From NCBI RefSeq assembly GCF_014645815.1, contig NZ_BMML01000021.1, positions 154,041 through 218,040 on the forward strand: a DNA stretch of 64,000 nt, in the 5' to 3' direction. A program made the translations under genes and the position numbers. Within the stretch, counting starts at the first letter, position 1. Each line of letters opens with the position of its first letter. The notes below the pieces were generated by a model that was given only the letters and a program-made list of their open reading frames with translations, searched no databases and had not been told where the DNA came from. Positions 8,959 through 17,718 of the stretch are shown piece by piece. The DNA is from Streptomyces fuscichromogenes (GTDB lineage: Bacteria; Actinomycetota; Actinomycetes; Streptomycetales; Streptomycetaceae).

Positions 8959-9672
8959 TCATGAGGACACGTGCGCGGACGTACGGTCCCAGTCCTCCGG
9001 CAGTGACGGTACCGCCCAGGACGGGTCCGGGCGCCAGTGCTGCCAGCCGTCCGAGAAAGGCGCCTGCCAGGCCTCGACGGCGGCCACCGCGGCGAGGCCC
9101 GCTGTGCGTACCGTAGCGGCCGTCTCCGCGGCCAGCAGCCCGTCCCGCTGCGCCTGCGCGAACTCGTCCTCGTCGAGCCAGTACCAACTGCGGTCCGGGT
9201 GGACGGAGATGTCCAGAAAGTAGTCTTCCGAGTCCACCCCGCCGCCCCAACGGATCAGCGGCTGCTCAAGGTTGACGTACCAGTTCTTGAACTCCCAGCC
9301 CGGCTCCCAGAACAGCCACACCGACCAGGGCTCGCCGGGCCTGGCCAGCTTCAGCACACCCGTGCCGAGCCAGTGGCCGTGCGCGACCGACCGCGGTTTG
9401 GTGTACCGGGACTCCAGCGGCTCCTCGCGCACCGACGAGCCGTCGGCGAGCACGGGCTTGACGCACTCGGTGCCGGGGGCCAGCCAGACGGCGAGCAGTT
9501 CCTCGTCGTCCCGGACGACGGTGACGGGGCGCGCGATGTGGAAGCCGTCCCCGGCGTTCTCCCGGTACCGCCACAGGATCTGGCTCCCCGGTGTCCAGAA
9601 ACCGGTCCCGTTTCCGGTCGCACCGCCCGTTTCCCCGCGCTTCACGCGTCTCACCGCTCCACCGTCTGCCAT
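8959..9672 (-). CDS. DUF402 domain protein
   Basis: A 237-residue cytoplasmic protein of the DUF402 family (FomD-like fold). Recognisable parts are GTGVLKLARPGEPWSVWLFW, FKNWYVNLEQPL and the acidic metal-binding segment DYFLDISVHPDRSWYWLDEDE near residues 130-165, where several Asp/Glu side chains probably hold a divalent cation. Family members hydrolyse nucleoside diphosphates or nucleotide conjugates, but the substrate here cannot be read from sequence. It starts with ATG at 9672 and lies between the phosphatase gene and fumC, all read leftward. It appears to be a conserved Streptomyces core gene. Confidence 0.8.
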   Translation of the reverse strand: MADGGAVRRVKRGETGGATGNGTGFWTPGSQILWRYRENAGDGFHIARPVTVVRDDEELLAVWLAPGTECVKPVLADGSSVREEPLESRYTKPRSVAHGHWLGTGVLKLARPGEPWSVWLFWEPGWEFKNWYVNLEQPLIRWGGGVDSEDYFLDISVHPDRSWYWLDEDEFAQAQRDGLLAAETAATVRTAGLAAVAAVEAWQAPFSDGWQHWRPDPSWAVPSLPEDWDRTSAHVSS

Positions 9673-9756
9673 GCACAGATATTAGGTGCCACAGGCATAC
9701 GACGCTGCGGCGGACGTCACGGTTCTGGCCGGGCGGCGCGAAACGTTCGCGGGCGG

Positions 9757-11142
9757 TTACGGACGTGTCATCCGCAGGACATCCAGCGCCTCGTCCAGCT
9801 GTTCGACGGTCAGGTCGCCGCGTTCGACGTACCCGCCCTCGACGACCACCTGGCGGATCGTCTTCCGCTCCGCCAGCGCCTTCTTGGCGACCTTGGCGGC
9901 CTCCTCGTACCCGATGTACCTGTTGAGCGGGGTGACCACGGACGGCGACGACTCGGCGTACTCCCGGGCCCGCTCGCGGTGCGCGGTGATCCCGTCCACG
10001 GTGCGGTCGGCGAGCAGCCGCGAGACGTTGGCCAGCAGCCGGACCGACTCCAGCACGTTCTTCGCGATGACCGGCAGCATCACGTTGAGCTCGAAGTTCC
10101 CGGCGGCGCCGGCCACGGCGATCGTCTGGTCGTTCCCGATCACCTGGGCGGCGACCATCAGCACGGCTTCCGGAACGACCGGGTTGACCTTCCCCGGCAT
10201 GATCGAGGACCCCGGCTGCAGATCCGGCAGCGCGATCTCGGCGAGCCCGGTCCGCGGCCCCGAGGACATCCACCGCAGATCATTCGCGATCTTCGTCAGC
10301 CCGACCGCGATGGTCCGCAGCTGCCCGCTGGTCTCCACGATCCCGTCCCGGGCGCCCTGTGCCTCGAAGTGGTCGCGCGCCTCCGTGAACGGCAGCCCGG
10401 TGACCCGGGCGACCTCCTCGATCACGGCGGCGGAGAACCCGGGCGGCGTGTTGATCCCGGTGCCCACCGCCGTCCCCCCGAGCGGCAGCTCCGCCAGCCG
10501 GGGCAGCGAGGCCCGCAGCCGCTCCACGCCGTACCGCACCTGCGCCGCGTACCCGCCGAACTCCTGCCCCAGGGTCACGGGCGTGGCATCCATCAGATGC
10601 GTCCGCCCGGACTTCACCACATCCGCGAACTCCTCGGACTTCCGGGCCAGCGAGTCGGCGAGGTGCTCCAGGGCCGGAATCAGATCCCGGGTGACGGCGG
10701 CGGTCGCGGCGATGTGGATGGACGACGGGAAGACGTCGTTGGAGGACTGCGAGGCGTTCACATGGTCGTTGGGGTGGACGTCCCGCCCCAGCCGCTCGGT
10801 CGCCAGCGTCGCGATGACCTCGTTGGCGTTCATGTTCGACGACGTCCCCGACCCGGTCTGGAACACGTCCACCGGGAAGTGCTCGTCCCACTTGCCGTCG
10901 GCGACCTCCCCGGCCGCCTCCTGGACCGCCCGTGCGACGTCCTCGTCCACCACCCCCAGCGCGGCGTTCACCTTGGCCGCCGCGCCCTTGATCCGGGCCA
11001 GCGCCTCGATGTGCGCGCGCTCGATCCGCTGCCCGGAGACGGGGAAGTTCTCGACGGCGCGCTGGGTCTGGGCCCGCCACTTCGCGTGCGCGGGCACCCG
11101 GACGTCACCCATGGAGTCGTGTTCGATGCGGTAGTCGCTCAT
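9757..11142 (-). CDS. fumC: Class II fumarate hydratase
   Basis: This 461-residue enzyme interconverts fumarate and malate in the citric acid cycle without an iron-sulfur cluster. The superfamily signature GSSIMPGKVNPV is present, as are the fumarase segments TGSGTSSNMNANEV, ASQSSNDVFPSS and GRTHLMDATPVTLGQEF, which supply catalytic Ser, His and Asn residues. Length and motif order match FumC throughout. The start is ATG at 11142, matching the family N-terminus (MSDYRIEHDSMG). A class I iron-dependent fumarase is encoded about 900 bp away, so the cell has both an oxygen- and iron-independent form and the iron-sulfur form, a pairing often seen in Streptomyces. Confidence 0.95.
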   Translation of the reverse strand: MSDYRIEHDSMGDVRVPAHAKWRAQTQRAVENFPVSGQRIERAHIEALARIKGAAAKVNAALGVVDEDVARAVQEAAGEVADGKWDEHFPVDVFQTGSGTSSNMNANEVIATLATERLGRDVHPNDHVNASQSSNDVFPSSIHIAATAAVTRDLIPALEHLADSLARKSEEFADVVKSGRTHLMDATPVTLGQEFGGYAAQVRYGVERLRASLPRLAELPLGGTAVGTGINTPPGFSAAVIEEVARVTGLPFTEARDHFEAQGARDGIVETSGQLRTIAVGLTKIANDLRWMSSGPRTGLAEIALPDLQPGSSIMPGKVNPVVPEAVLMVAAQVIGNDQTIAVAGAAGNFELNVMLPVIAKNVLESVRLLANVSRLLADRTVDGITAHRERAREYAESSPSVVTPLNRYIGYEEAAKVAKKALAERKTIRQVVVEGGYVERGDLTVEQLDEALDVLRMTRP

Positions 11143-11337
11143 GTCCTTGTCAGCGACCGGGGCACGACGGTTGTTCCGGACGTGGCCGGTGCCTGCTGCA
11201 TTGGCACCACAGCCGTCACCGGGTCGGGGGACGCCGCCTTCGCTCACCGAGCCGCACATCGTCGGCAAATGTGACGATCACCCCAAGGTGGCAGGGCGAT
11301 TCCCCGCCGCCACCACGGCTGGCAGGAGGACCAACCG

Positions 11338-11703
11338 ATGAACTTCACTCCCAAGAGCCTGCTCGGCGCCATCGCGGCGGTGTCCATAGGCGCGACGACC
11401 CTGCTGGGCATGGGAGCCGGCCCCGCCGCCGCCAACGGCAGAGTCCACTGCGACCGCGCGGAACGGCCCGTCTGGAGCGGCGACCCGAGCCGGAACATGA
11501 CCGCCCACGGCTGCACCCTGCCGTCCACCGAGCGCCGCTGGTACCGCGTCGAGGTCGAGAACCTGACAGAACCCCACCACAACACGGAGTACCTGAACGG
11601 TCCGGTCGACCACACCGGGAAACTCCACGACAGAACCATCAAGTGCATGGGCTACACCACCGACGCCCACACGGTGAACTGGTTCGGCTGCGTACCCCAC
11701 TGA
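11338..11703 (+). CDS. Small secreted Cys-containing protein, unknown function
   Basis: The 121-residue product has a Sec signal peptide: a Lys at residue 6, a hydrophobic core through about residue 28 and an AxA site (GPAAANG) giving cleavage near residue 33. The mature part is about 88 residues with four Cys (VHCDRA, AHGCTL, IKCMGY and FGCVP), consistent with two disulfide bonds and an extracellular, compact fold. AGGAGG lies 9 nt before the ATG, a strong ribosome binding site. I do not recognise the family. It is divergent from fumC and followed directly by a 27-bp triplicate repeat that begins at its stop codon. Confidence 0.75.
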   Translation: MNFTPKSLLGAIAAVSIGATTLLGMGAGPAAANGRVHCDRAERPVWSGDPSRNMTAHGCTLPSTERRWYRVEVENLTEPHHNTEYLNGPVDHTGKLHDRTIKCMGYTTDAHTVNWFGCVPH

Positions 11704-11780
11704 CACCGACCGACAGGTCACCCGGACTGACACCGACCGACAGGTCACCCGGACTGACACCGGCCGACAGGTCACCCGGC
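11701..11780. repeat. 27-bp unit repeated three times
   Basis: Three head-to-tail copies (11701-11727, 11728-11754, 11755-11780) of a 27-bp unit that starts with the stop codon of the preceding gene. Copies 1 and 2 are identical; copy 3 differs at one or two positions. A short T-run follows (TTTTTT at 11781-11786), so the array may sit in the transcript's 3' end. Confidence 0.85.
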
Positions 11781-12040
11781 TTTTTTCAGCCCGTCCGGCG
11801 TTCAGGTTGTCTTTCAGCCCGTCCGGCGCTTGAGGACACCTTCCGTCCGAGGGCGACAGCCGCCCCCGCACCCCCACTCTTTTCAGCCTGTCCGGCGTTT
11901 GAGGACGAGGCCGTTCAGGCCGATGCGGGGGTGCGGGGGCGGCAGCCCCCGGAGCGGGCGGTCGAAGGGGGTCCACCCCCTGGAGGACGGGACGGGCAGG
12001 GGCGGCGGGGGCGACAAGCGTCCCCGCCGCCCCCGCCGCG
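11704..12040. other. Repeat-filled intergenic region between convergent genes
   Basis: This 337-bp stretch has no supported gene. It holds most of the 27-bp triplicate repeat, a T-run, three copies of a common Streptomyces intergenic unit beginning CAGCCCGTCCGGCG, and G-rich sequence. It ends at the stop of the class I fumarase gene. Confidence 0.7.
11787..11960. repeat. Dispersed Streptomyces intergenic repeat, three copies
   Basis: The core CAGCCCGTCCGGCG occurs at 11787, 11815 and 11885 (third copy CAGCCTGTCCGGCG). The third continues with TTTGAGGACGAGGCCGTTCA and a GGGGGTGCGGGGGCGGC-type tail. A further copy with the same continuation lies at 19351, so this is a dispersed repeat, probably at transcript ends. 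Confidence 0.7.
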
Positions 12041-13738
12041 CTACGCCAGCCCGGGACCCCGCACCGGAATCGACGTGAACGTCGGAGCCGGAGCCGGATC
12101 CTGGAAGAAGTCGTTGCCCTTGTCGTCCACGACGACGAACGCCGGGAAGTCCTCGACCTCGATCTTCCAGACGGCCTCCATGCCGAGCTCCTCGTACTCG
12201 ACGACCTCGACCTTCTTGATGCAGTCCTGGGCGAGACGCGCGGCAGGCCCGCCGATGGAGCCGAGGTAGAAGCCGCCGTGCGCGTCGCACGCGTCGGTGA
12301 CCTGCTTGCTGCGGTTGCCCTTGGCGAGCATCACCTTGGAACCGCCCGCCGCCTGGAACTGCTCGACGTAGGAGTCCATCCGCCCGGCCGTGGTCGGACC
12401 GAAGGAACCGGACGCGTACCCCTCGGGGGTCTTGGCCGGGCCGGCGTAGTACACCGGGTGGTCCTTCAGGTACTGCGGCATCTCCTCACCCGCGTCCAGC
12501 CGCTCCTTGATCTTGGCGTGCGCGATGTCACGGGCGACGACCAGCGGGCCGGTGAGCGAGAGACGGGTCTTGACCGGGTACCTGGTCAACTCGGCGAGGA
12601 TCTCGTCCATCGGCTGGTTGAGGTCGATGCGGACGACGTCGTCGCCGTCGGACTCCAGGTGCTCGTCCGTCGTCTCCGGCAGGAACCGCGCCGGGTCGGT
12701 CTCCAGCTGCTCCAGGAAGACGCCCTCGGCGGTGATCTTCGCGACGGCCTGCCGGTCGGCGGAGCAGGAGACGGCGATGGCGACCGGACAGGACGCGCCG
12801 TGCCGCGGCAGCCGGATCACCCGCACGTCGTGGCAGAAGTACTTGCCGCCGAACTGCGCGCCGATGCCGATCTTCTGGGTCAGCTCGAAGACCTTCTGCT
12901 CCAGGTCCTTGTCCCGGAAGCCGTGCCCGAGCTCCGAGCCCTCGGCGGGGATCTCGTCCAGGTAGTGCGCGGAAGCGTACTTGGCGGTCTTCAGCGCGTA
13001 CTCGGCGCTCGTACCGCCCACCACGATCGCCAGGTGGTACGGCGGGCACGCGGCCGTCCCGAGCGAACGGATCCTGGCCTCCAGGAACTTCATCATGGAG
13101 GCCTCGTTCAGGACGGCCTTCGTCTCCTGGTACAGGAACGACTTGTTGGCGGAGCCGCCGCCCTTCGCCATGAAGAGGAACTTGTAGGCGCCGCCGTCGG
13201 TGGCGTACAGCTCGACCTGGGCCGGCAGGTTCGACCCGGTGTTCTTCTCGTCCCACATGGTGAGCGGAGCCATCTGCGAGTAGCGCAGGTTGAGCCGGGT
13301 GTAGGCGTCGAAGATGCCGTGCGAGAGGTGCTTCTCGTCCTCGCCCGAGGTGAGCACGTTCTGTCCGCGCTTGCCCATGACGATCGCCGTGCCGGTGTCC
13401 TGGCACATCGGCAGTACGCCGGCCGCCGCGATGTTCGCGTTCTTCAGCAGGTCGAGCGCGACGAACTTGTCGTTGCCCGACGCCTCCGGGTCGTCGATGA
13501 TCCGGCGGAGCTGTGCGAGGTGGGCCGGGCGCAGGTAGTGCTGGATGTCGTGGATCGCCTCCTCGGCGAGCTTGCGCAGCGCCTCCGGCTCCACCCTGAG
13601 GAACGTCCGCCCGTCCGGTCCCTCGACGGTGGACACACCCTCGGAGGTCACCAGCCGGTACGGGGTGGTGTCCTCGCCCTGGGGGAGCAGATCGGTGTAC
13701 GCGAACGCTGGGCGGGGCGGGGGGGAACTACTCGGCAT
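12041..13738 (-). CDS. Class I iron-sulfur fumarate hydratase
   Basis: The 565-residue oxygen-sensitive fumarase has the alpha and beta parts fused in one chain. The N-terminal part has the cluster region around LPMCQDTGTAIVMGKRG and a second conserved Cys segment (TAACPPYHLAIVVGGTSAEY). The C-terminal part contains GPTTAGRMDSYVEQFQAAG and MLAKGNRSKQVTDAC, which build the substrate pocket. It starts at the ATG at 13738; the open frame runs on to 14608, but that extension is antisense to the DUF1707 gene. It converts fumarate to malate. Together with fumC it gives the cell two unrelated fumarases. Confidence 0.93.
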   Translation of the reverse strand: MPSSSPPPRPAFAYTDLLPQGEDTTPYRLVTSEGVSTVEGPDGRTFLRVEPEALRKLAEEAIHDIQHYLRPAHLAQLRRIIDDPEASGNDKFVALDLLKNANIAAAGVLPMCQDTGTAIVMGKRGQNVLTSGEDEKHLSHGIFDAYTRLNLRYSQMAPLTMWDEKNTGSNLPAQVELYATDGGAYKFLFMAKGGGSANKSFLYQETKAVLNEASMMKFLEARIRSLGTAACPPYHLAIVVGGTSAEYALKTAKYASAHYLDEIPAEGSELGHGFRDKDLEQKVFELTQKIGIGAQFGGKYFCHDVRVIRLPRHGASCPVAIAVSCSADRQAVAKITAEGVFLEQLETDPARFLPETTDEHLESDGDDVVRIDLNQPMDEILAELTRYPVKTRLSLTGPLVVARDIAHAKIKERLDAGEEMPQYLKDHPVYYAGPAKTPEGYASGSFGPTTAGRMDSYVEQFQAAGGSKVMLAKGNRSKQVTDACDAHGGFYLGSIGGPAARLAQDCIKKVEVVEYEELGMEAVWKIEVEDFPAFVVVDDKGNDFFQDPAPAPTFTSIPVRGPGLA

Positions 13739-13886
13739 CTCAGCCCATTCCTCACTCTGACGGACGGCCGCCCGCCGACGCTGGCGGGCGCTCTCCAGCG
13801 TAGAACCTGCCACTGACGGGGAGCCTGTGAGGTAAGGCTCAGTTCGGGGCCGTACGGGTTTTCCACAGGTCGCGACGAAGGGTAGT

Positions 13887-13912
13887 CGCGATCTATCGCG
13901 TTTCGGTACGCT
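13887..13912 (+). promoter_or_regulatory. Promoter with inverted repeat for a leaderless gene
   Basis: CGCGAT-CT-ATCGCG (13887-13900) is followed by the -10 hexamer TACGCT (13907-13912), and the GTG start comes 6 bp later at 13919. Transcription would begin at or next to the start codon, giving a leaderless mRNA. The inverted repeat fits the -35 zone and may be an operator. Confidence 0.5.
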
Positions 13913-13918
13913 GCTGCC

Positions 13919-14620
13919 GTGGACCTTCAGAAGCAGACCGTTCAGGAGCACGCCGGGGCACCGGTCGCCGAGCTGCGCGCATCGGACGCCGACCGTGACC
14001 GCATCGCCGACATCCTGCGGGAGGCCCTCGCCGAGGGGCGCCTGACCGCGGACGAGCACGCCGAGCGCGTGGAGGGGGTGCTGAACGCCAAGACGGTGGG
14101 CGAGCTGGAGGTCTTCATACGGGACCTGCCCGCGGCCCACGCCCACCCGGCCGGCCCGGCCTACACCCCGGTGCCGCCCCGGCCGACGCCCGGCTCGATC
14201 CCCGTCGAGGCGGACAGCAACGTGGTGGCCGTCTTCAGCAGCGCCCGCCGCCGGGGGCGCTGGCGGGCCGGCCGCAGGCTGCACGCCTACGCGGTCTTCG
14301 GCTCCATCGAGATCGACCTCACCGAGGCGATCTTCGAGTACCAGCAGGTCGTCATCAAGGCGATCTCGGTCTTCGGCGACGTCCAGATCCGCGTCCCGGA
14401 GAACGTGTCGCTGCGCGGCACCGGCGGCGGCGTGCTGGGCAACTTCGAGGCGGACACACTGGATTCGGTCGACTCCGACGCGCCGGTCGTCTACATCGAC
14501 GGGTGGGCCGTCCTCGGCAACGTGGAGGCGCGGCCCAAGCGCGGAAAGCTCATCGAGGACATCCTGGACCGGGTTCAGGACAAGGTCGACCGGAAGTTGC
14601 GCAAACACCTGGACCGTTGA
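13919..14620 (+). CDS. DUF1707 SHOCT-like / LiaF C-terminal-like protein
   Basis: The 233-residue cytoplasmic protein has the DUF1707 helical motif at its N-terminus (about 18-70: LRASDADRDRIADILREALA, LTADEHAERVEGVLNAKTVGEL). A Pro-rich linker leads to a C-terminal beta-rich domain (about 100-210) related to the cell-envelope stress protein LiaF (VFGSIEIDLTEA, VFGDVQIRVPENV, LGNFEAD, AVLGNVEAR). DUF1707 proteins are common in actinobacteria and are thought to act in envelope-stress or regulatory roles, but no biochemical function is established. The GTG at 13919 has no ribosome binding site and sits 6 bp after a -10 element. It precedes a WhiB-family gene on the same strand. Confidence 0.82.
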   Translation: MDLQKQTVQEHAGAPVAELRASDADRDRIADILREALAEGRLTADEHAERVEGVLNAKTVGELEVFIRDLPAAHAHPAGPAYTPVPPRPTPGSIPVEADSNVVAVFSSARRRGRWRAGRRLHAYAVFGSIEIDLTEAIFEYQQVVIKAISVFGDVQIRVPENVSLRGTGGGVLGNFEADTLDSVDSDAPVVYIDGWAVLGNVEARPKRGKLIEDILDRVQDKVDRKLRKHLDR

Positions 14621-14773
14621 CGGTCGCGAATCACTCCTTGCCCAGCGGCCTCAGGGGTCGTGAACAAGCCGACGGGGTACGGCTGTTGAGGACGCTGTGC
14701 ATAGGCCTGCGCACAGCGGGTAGGCCTTGCTGCATCGTCTCTCGCTCGCGAAGCCGTCGTCAGGAGTAGACCC

Positions 14774-15157
14774 GTGCTGCAACCGCCGCATTCGTCCCCG
14801 CAGGTAGCTGCCGTTCCGGCCCAGCGGGTGCCAGTGCGGGACAGGGACCAAGACGCCCCCTGGCACACCGAGGCGGTGTGCCGGCGCGACGAGGCAGGCC
14901 TGTTCTTCGCACCCTCCAAGGAGCCAACCGCCGCCCGGCTGTCCCGGGAGGAGGCGGCCAAGCGGGTCTGTGCCCGCTGCCCGGTGATGGTCGAGTGCCG
15001 CGAACACGCGCTGCTCCAGCCCGAGCCCTACGGCGTCTGGGGCGGCCTCACGGCAGCGGAACGCCGTGTGGTCCTGGCCCGCCGCAGGCGCCGCGACATG
15101 GAACTGAAGAAGGCGGCGAGGGCGGCGGCCGCCAACCGCATAGCCCAGGCAGGCTGA
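14774..15157 (+). CDS. WhiB-family iron-sulfur transcription factor
   Basis: A 127-residue Wbl protein. The four cysteines that hold the [4Fe-4S] cluster are present: one at residue 36 (AVCRRDE), then the pair in RVCARCPVM and the last in VECREHAL. The GVWGG turn and the basic C-terminal helix (LARRRRRDMELKKAARA) that binds DNA or sigma factor follow. Position between the DUF1707 gene and glpX suggests the gene called wblI in S. coelicolor, but I base that only on remembered gene order. The GTG start at 14774 is the first in frame. The gene ends at a strong hairpin. Wbl proteins act with the principal sigma factor in development or redox responses. Confidence 0.9.
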   Translation: MLQPPHSSPQVAAVPAQRVPVRDRDQDAPWHTEAVCRRDEAGLFFAPSKEPTAARLSREEAAKRVCARCPVMVECREHALLQPEPYGVWGGLTAAERRVVLARRRRRDMELKKAARAAAANRIAQAG

Positions 15158-15161
15158 CGAA

Positions 15162-15191
15162 AAGGCGCCCTCTCCGCACAGAGGGCGCCTT
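15162..15191. terminator. Hairpin terminator after the WhiB-family gene
   Basis: A perfect 12-bp stem (AAGGCGCCCTCT with AGAGGGCGCCTT) and a 6-base loop, ending in a short AAGG/CCTT edge. It lies 5 bp after the stop codon, between convergent genes. Confidence 0.75.
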
Positions 15192-15301
15192 CGTGCTGCC
15201 CTGGGGGGGCAACGCGCCCCTCAAGGGGCGCGGGGAACTGCGCGACCAGCCCCCGCGCACCCGCAGCCGCGCACGACCGGCAGTCCCTCCTCCCCCGGGC
15301 G

Positions 15302-16339
15302 CTACTTCGCCTTGTCGAAATCGACCGTGCTGTAGGCGCGCAGCTTCCGCAGCCGGTGCTCGGAGTCGATCCGCCGCACCGTCCCCGACTTCGACCGCAT
15401 CACGATGGACTCGGTCAGCGCGGTCTCCGACCGGTACCGCACGCCCCGCAGCAGCTCGCCGTCCGTGATGCCGGTGGCGACGAAGAACACGTTCTCCCCG
15501 GTCACCAGGTCCTCGGTGGTCAGGACCCGGTCCAGGTCGTGCCCGGCGTCGAGCGCCCGCTGCCGCTCCTCGTCGTCCTTGGGCCACAGCTTGCCCTGGA
15601 TGGTCCCGCCCAGGCACTTCACCGCGCACGCCGAGATGATGCCCTCGGGCGTGCCGCCGATCCCGAGCAGCATGTCGACGCCGGTGCCCTCGCGCAGCGC
15701 GTAGATCGACCCGGCGACGTCACCGTCGGAGATCAGCTTGATGCGCGCGCCGGCCTCCCGGATCTCCTTGATGATCCCTTCGTGCCGCGGCCGGTCGAGG
15801 ATGACGACGGTCACGTCCTCCGGCGTGGCCCGCTTCGCCTTGGCGACCCGCCGGATGTTGACGGAGACGGGCGCGTTGATGTCGACGAAGTCCGCCGCCT
15901 CCGGGCCCGTGACCAGCTTGTCCATGTAGAAGACGGCGGACGGGTCGAACATGGCCCCGCGCTCGGCCGCGGCCAGCACGGCGATCGCGTTGGGCATGCC
16001 CTTCGCGGTCAGCGTCGTCCCGTCGATCGGGTCGACGGCGATGTCGACCTCGGGTCCGGTGCCGTCACCGATGCGCTCCCCGTTGAAGAGCATCGGGGCC
16101 TCGTCCTTCTCGCCCTCGCCGATGACGACCACGCCGTTCATCGACACGGTGGAGACGAGGGTCCGCATCGCGCGCACCGCGGCGCCGTCGGCGCCGTTCT
16201 TGTCGCCGCGGCCCACCCAGCGTCCCGCGGCCATCGCGGCGGCTTCGGTCACCCGGACGAGCTCCAGGGCGAGGTTGCGGTCGGGGGCTTCGGAGGGGAC
16301 ATCGAGCTCGGACGGCAGGTGATGATGATTCTCGGTCAT
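15302..16339 (-). CDS. glpX: Class II fructose-1,6-bisphosphatase
   Basis: The 345-residue GlpX enzyme removes the 1-phosphate of fructose 1,6-bisphosphate in gluconeogenesis. The metal-binding core of the inositol-monophosphatase superfamily is intact: GEGEKDEAPM and DPIDGTTLTAKG. Further GlpX segments are SDGDVAGSIYALREG and GIGGTPEGIISACAVKCLGG. The ATG at 16339 gives the usual length. It is a single gene, divergent from the DUF4245 gene. Streptomyces generally relies on this class for gluconeogenic growth. Confidence 0.95.
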   Translation of the reverse strand: MTENHHHLPSELDVPSEAPDRNLALELVRVTEAAAMAAGRWVGRGDKNGADGAAVRAMRTLVSTVSMNGVVVIGEGEKDEAPMLFNGERIGDGTGPEVDIAVDPIDGTTLTAKGMPNAIAVLAAAERGAMFDPSAVFYMDKLVTGPEAADFVDINAPVSVNIRRVAKAKRATPEDVTVVILDRPRHEGIIKEIREAGARIKLISDGDVAGSIYALREGTGVDMLLGIGGTPEGIISACAVKCLGGTIQGKLWPKDDEERQRALDAGHDLDRVLTTEDLVTGENVFFVATGITDGELLRGVRYRSETALTESIVMRSKSGTVRRIDSEHRLRKLRAYSTVDFDKAK

Positions 16340-16465
16340 CGGAGCGCACCTTTCTGATACGACGACGGCCGGATGAGGGTTTCCCGTCGACTCTATCGCC
16401 AGGCTGACAAAATGAGCAGGGGACCCCACGGATGAGCGCAGCGGGCACCTGCGACGATAGGGGAC

Positions 16466-16990
16466 GTGGCAGGCACGAACGGCAAGCAGAAGACGGTCCG
16501 GGACATGATTCTCTCCCTGGCCCTGATCGGTCTCGCGGCGGGCTTCATCTACTTCCTGGTCCCGCACGACGATCACGCTCCCGACCTCCCGAGGGTGGAC
16601 TACCGGGTCGAGCTGCTGACGGCACGACGCGCGGCGAGTTACCCGGTGGCGGCGCCCGAGGGCCTGTCCGGCGGCTGGAAGGCCACCTCGGTCCGCTTCC
16701 AGGGCGAGGACGGGGACCGCTGGCACCTCGGCTACCAGACCCCCGACGGTCAGTACGTCCAGATCGAGCAGTCCACTCAGAAGCGCGCGGACTTCATCGA
16801 CGACGCCAGCCAGGGTGCGTCGGCCACGAAGACGACCGAGAAGATCGGCGACCGCACCTGGACGCACTACACGGGCGGCCGCTACGACGCGCTGGTGCTG
16901 GACGGCACCTCCGGCTCGACCACGGTGGTGGCCGGCACGGCCTCCTTCACCCAGCTGACGAAGATGGCGGCGGCGCTGAAGATGTCCTGA
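16466..16990 (+). CDS. DUF4245 membrane-anchored protein
   Basis: This 174-residue protein has a short basic N-terminus, one membrane segment (about 13-32, MILSLALIGLAAGFIYFLV) and an extracytoplasmic domain of about 140 residues. The domain carries the DUF4245 pattern: GWKATSVRF, WHLGYQTPDGQYVQIEQS, TWTHYTGGRYDALVLDG. The function is unknown; the family is restricted to actinobacteria and is usually found next to glpX, as here. The GTG at 16466 is the first in-frame start. A strong bidirectional hairpin follows the stop codon by about 20 bp. Confidence 0.82.
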   Translation: MAGTNGKQKTVRDMILSLALIGLAAGFIYFLVPHDDHAPDLPRVDYRVELLTARRAASYPVAAPEGLSGGWKATSVRFQGEDGDRWHLGYQTPDGQYVQIEQSTQKRADFIDDASQGASATKTTEKIGDRTWTHYTGGRYDALVLDGTSGSTTVVAGTASFTQLTKMAAALKMS

Positions 16991-17010
16991 CGCGCGCGTC
17001 GCGAGGCGAA

Positions 17011-17044
17011 CACGAGAGGCCCCCGACGCCGGGGGCCTCTCGTG
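17011..17044. terminator. Bidirectional hairpin terminator
   Basis: A perfect 15-bp stem (17011-17025 with 17030-17044) and a 4-base loop, between the convergent DUF4245 and nitroreductase-family genes. Confidence 0.78.
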
Positions 17045-17094
17045 GCTCTGCCTGAGCTCCGCGGCGCACTCCGCGGCGAGCTGTGCGGCGTGGC

Positions 17095-17685
17095 TCAGAC
17101 GGTCGTGACGACGTCGTCGTAGGCCAGGCGCGGGCCGCGCGGGAACCAGGCGTCCGGGCCCGGCCTGCCGATGTTGACGACGGCGAACGGGGTGTGGTCG
17201 TCGTCCAGGAACTCCTTCTGGACGCCCGCGAAGTCGACGCCGGTCATCGGGCCGGCGGCGAGACCGGCGGCGCGGATGCCGATGATGAAGTAGGCGGCCT
17301 GGAGGGCGGCGTTCAGGGCCGCGCTGCCCTCACGCACCGCGCGGTCGCCGAAGACCGCGTCCTTGGCCTGCGGGAAGTGCGGGAAGAGCTCCGGCAGCTC
17401 CTCGTGGAACTCGTTGTCCGCGGCGAGGATCGCGACCAGCGGGGCGGTGGCGGTCTTCTTCTGGTTGCCCTCGGACATGTGCCGGACCAGGCGCTCACGG
17501 GCCTCGGGGGAGCGGACCAGGACCACGCGCAGCGGCGACTGGTTCATGGAGGTCGGACCGAACTTGATCAGGTCGTAGATCGCCTGCACCTGCTCGTCGG
17601 TCACCGGCTCGTCGGTGAAGGTGTTGGCGGTGCGGGCCTCGCGGAACAGCAGGTCCTGAGCGGTGGGGTCGAGAACGAGAGACAT
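17095..17685 (-). CDS. Nitroreductase-family NAD(P)H:FMN oxidoreductase (RutE/malonic semialdehyde reductase type)
   Basis: The 196-residue protein belongs to the HadB/RutE branch of the nitroreductase family. Motifs include ARTANTFTDEPV at the FMN site, FGPTSMNQSPLRVVLVRS, SAALNAALQAAYFIIGIRAAGLAAGPMTGVD and VNIGRPG near the end. RutE reduces malonic semialdehyde to 3-hydroxypropionate, but many homologues act on other aldehydes or quinones, so the substrate is open. The start is ATG at 17685. A perfect 20-bp palindrome 33 bp upstream suggests control by a dedicated repressor. It stands alone between a terminator and xseB. Confidence 0.85.
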   Translation of the reverse strand: MSLVLDPTAQDLLFREARTANTFTDEPVTDEQVQAIYDLIKFGPTSMNQSPLRVVLVRSPEARERLVRHMSEGNQKKTATAPLVAILAADNEFHEELPELFPHFPQAKDAVFGDRAVREGSAALNAALQAAYFIIGIRAAGLAAGPMTGVDFAGVQKEFLDDDHTPFAVVNIGRPGPDAWFPRGPRLAYDDVVTTV

Positions 17686-17718
17686 CTTGAACTTCCTAGA
17701 GGTCGCGTCGCGATACAC

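Noticed and set aside
11701..11780. CRISPR array
   Set aside because: The three 27-bp units are directly adjacent with no spacers.
13739..14608. Upstream extension of the class I fumarase frame
   Set aside because: It is antisense to the DUF1707 gene and not conserved; the family start fits the ATG at 13738.
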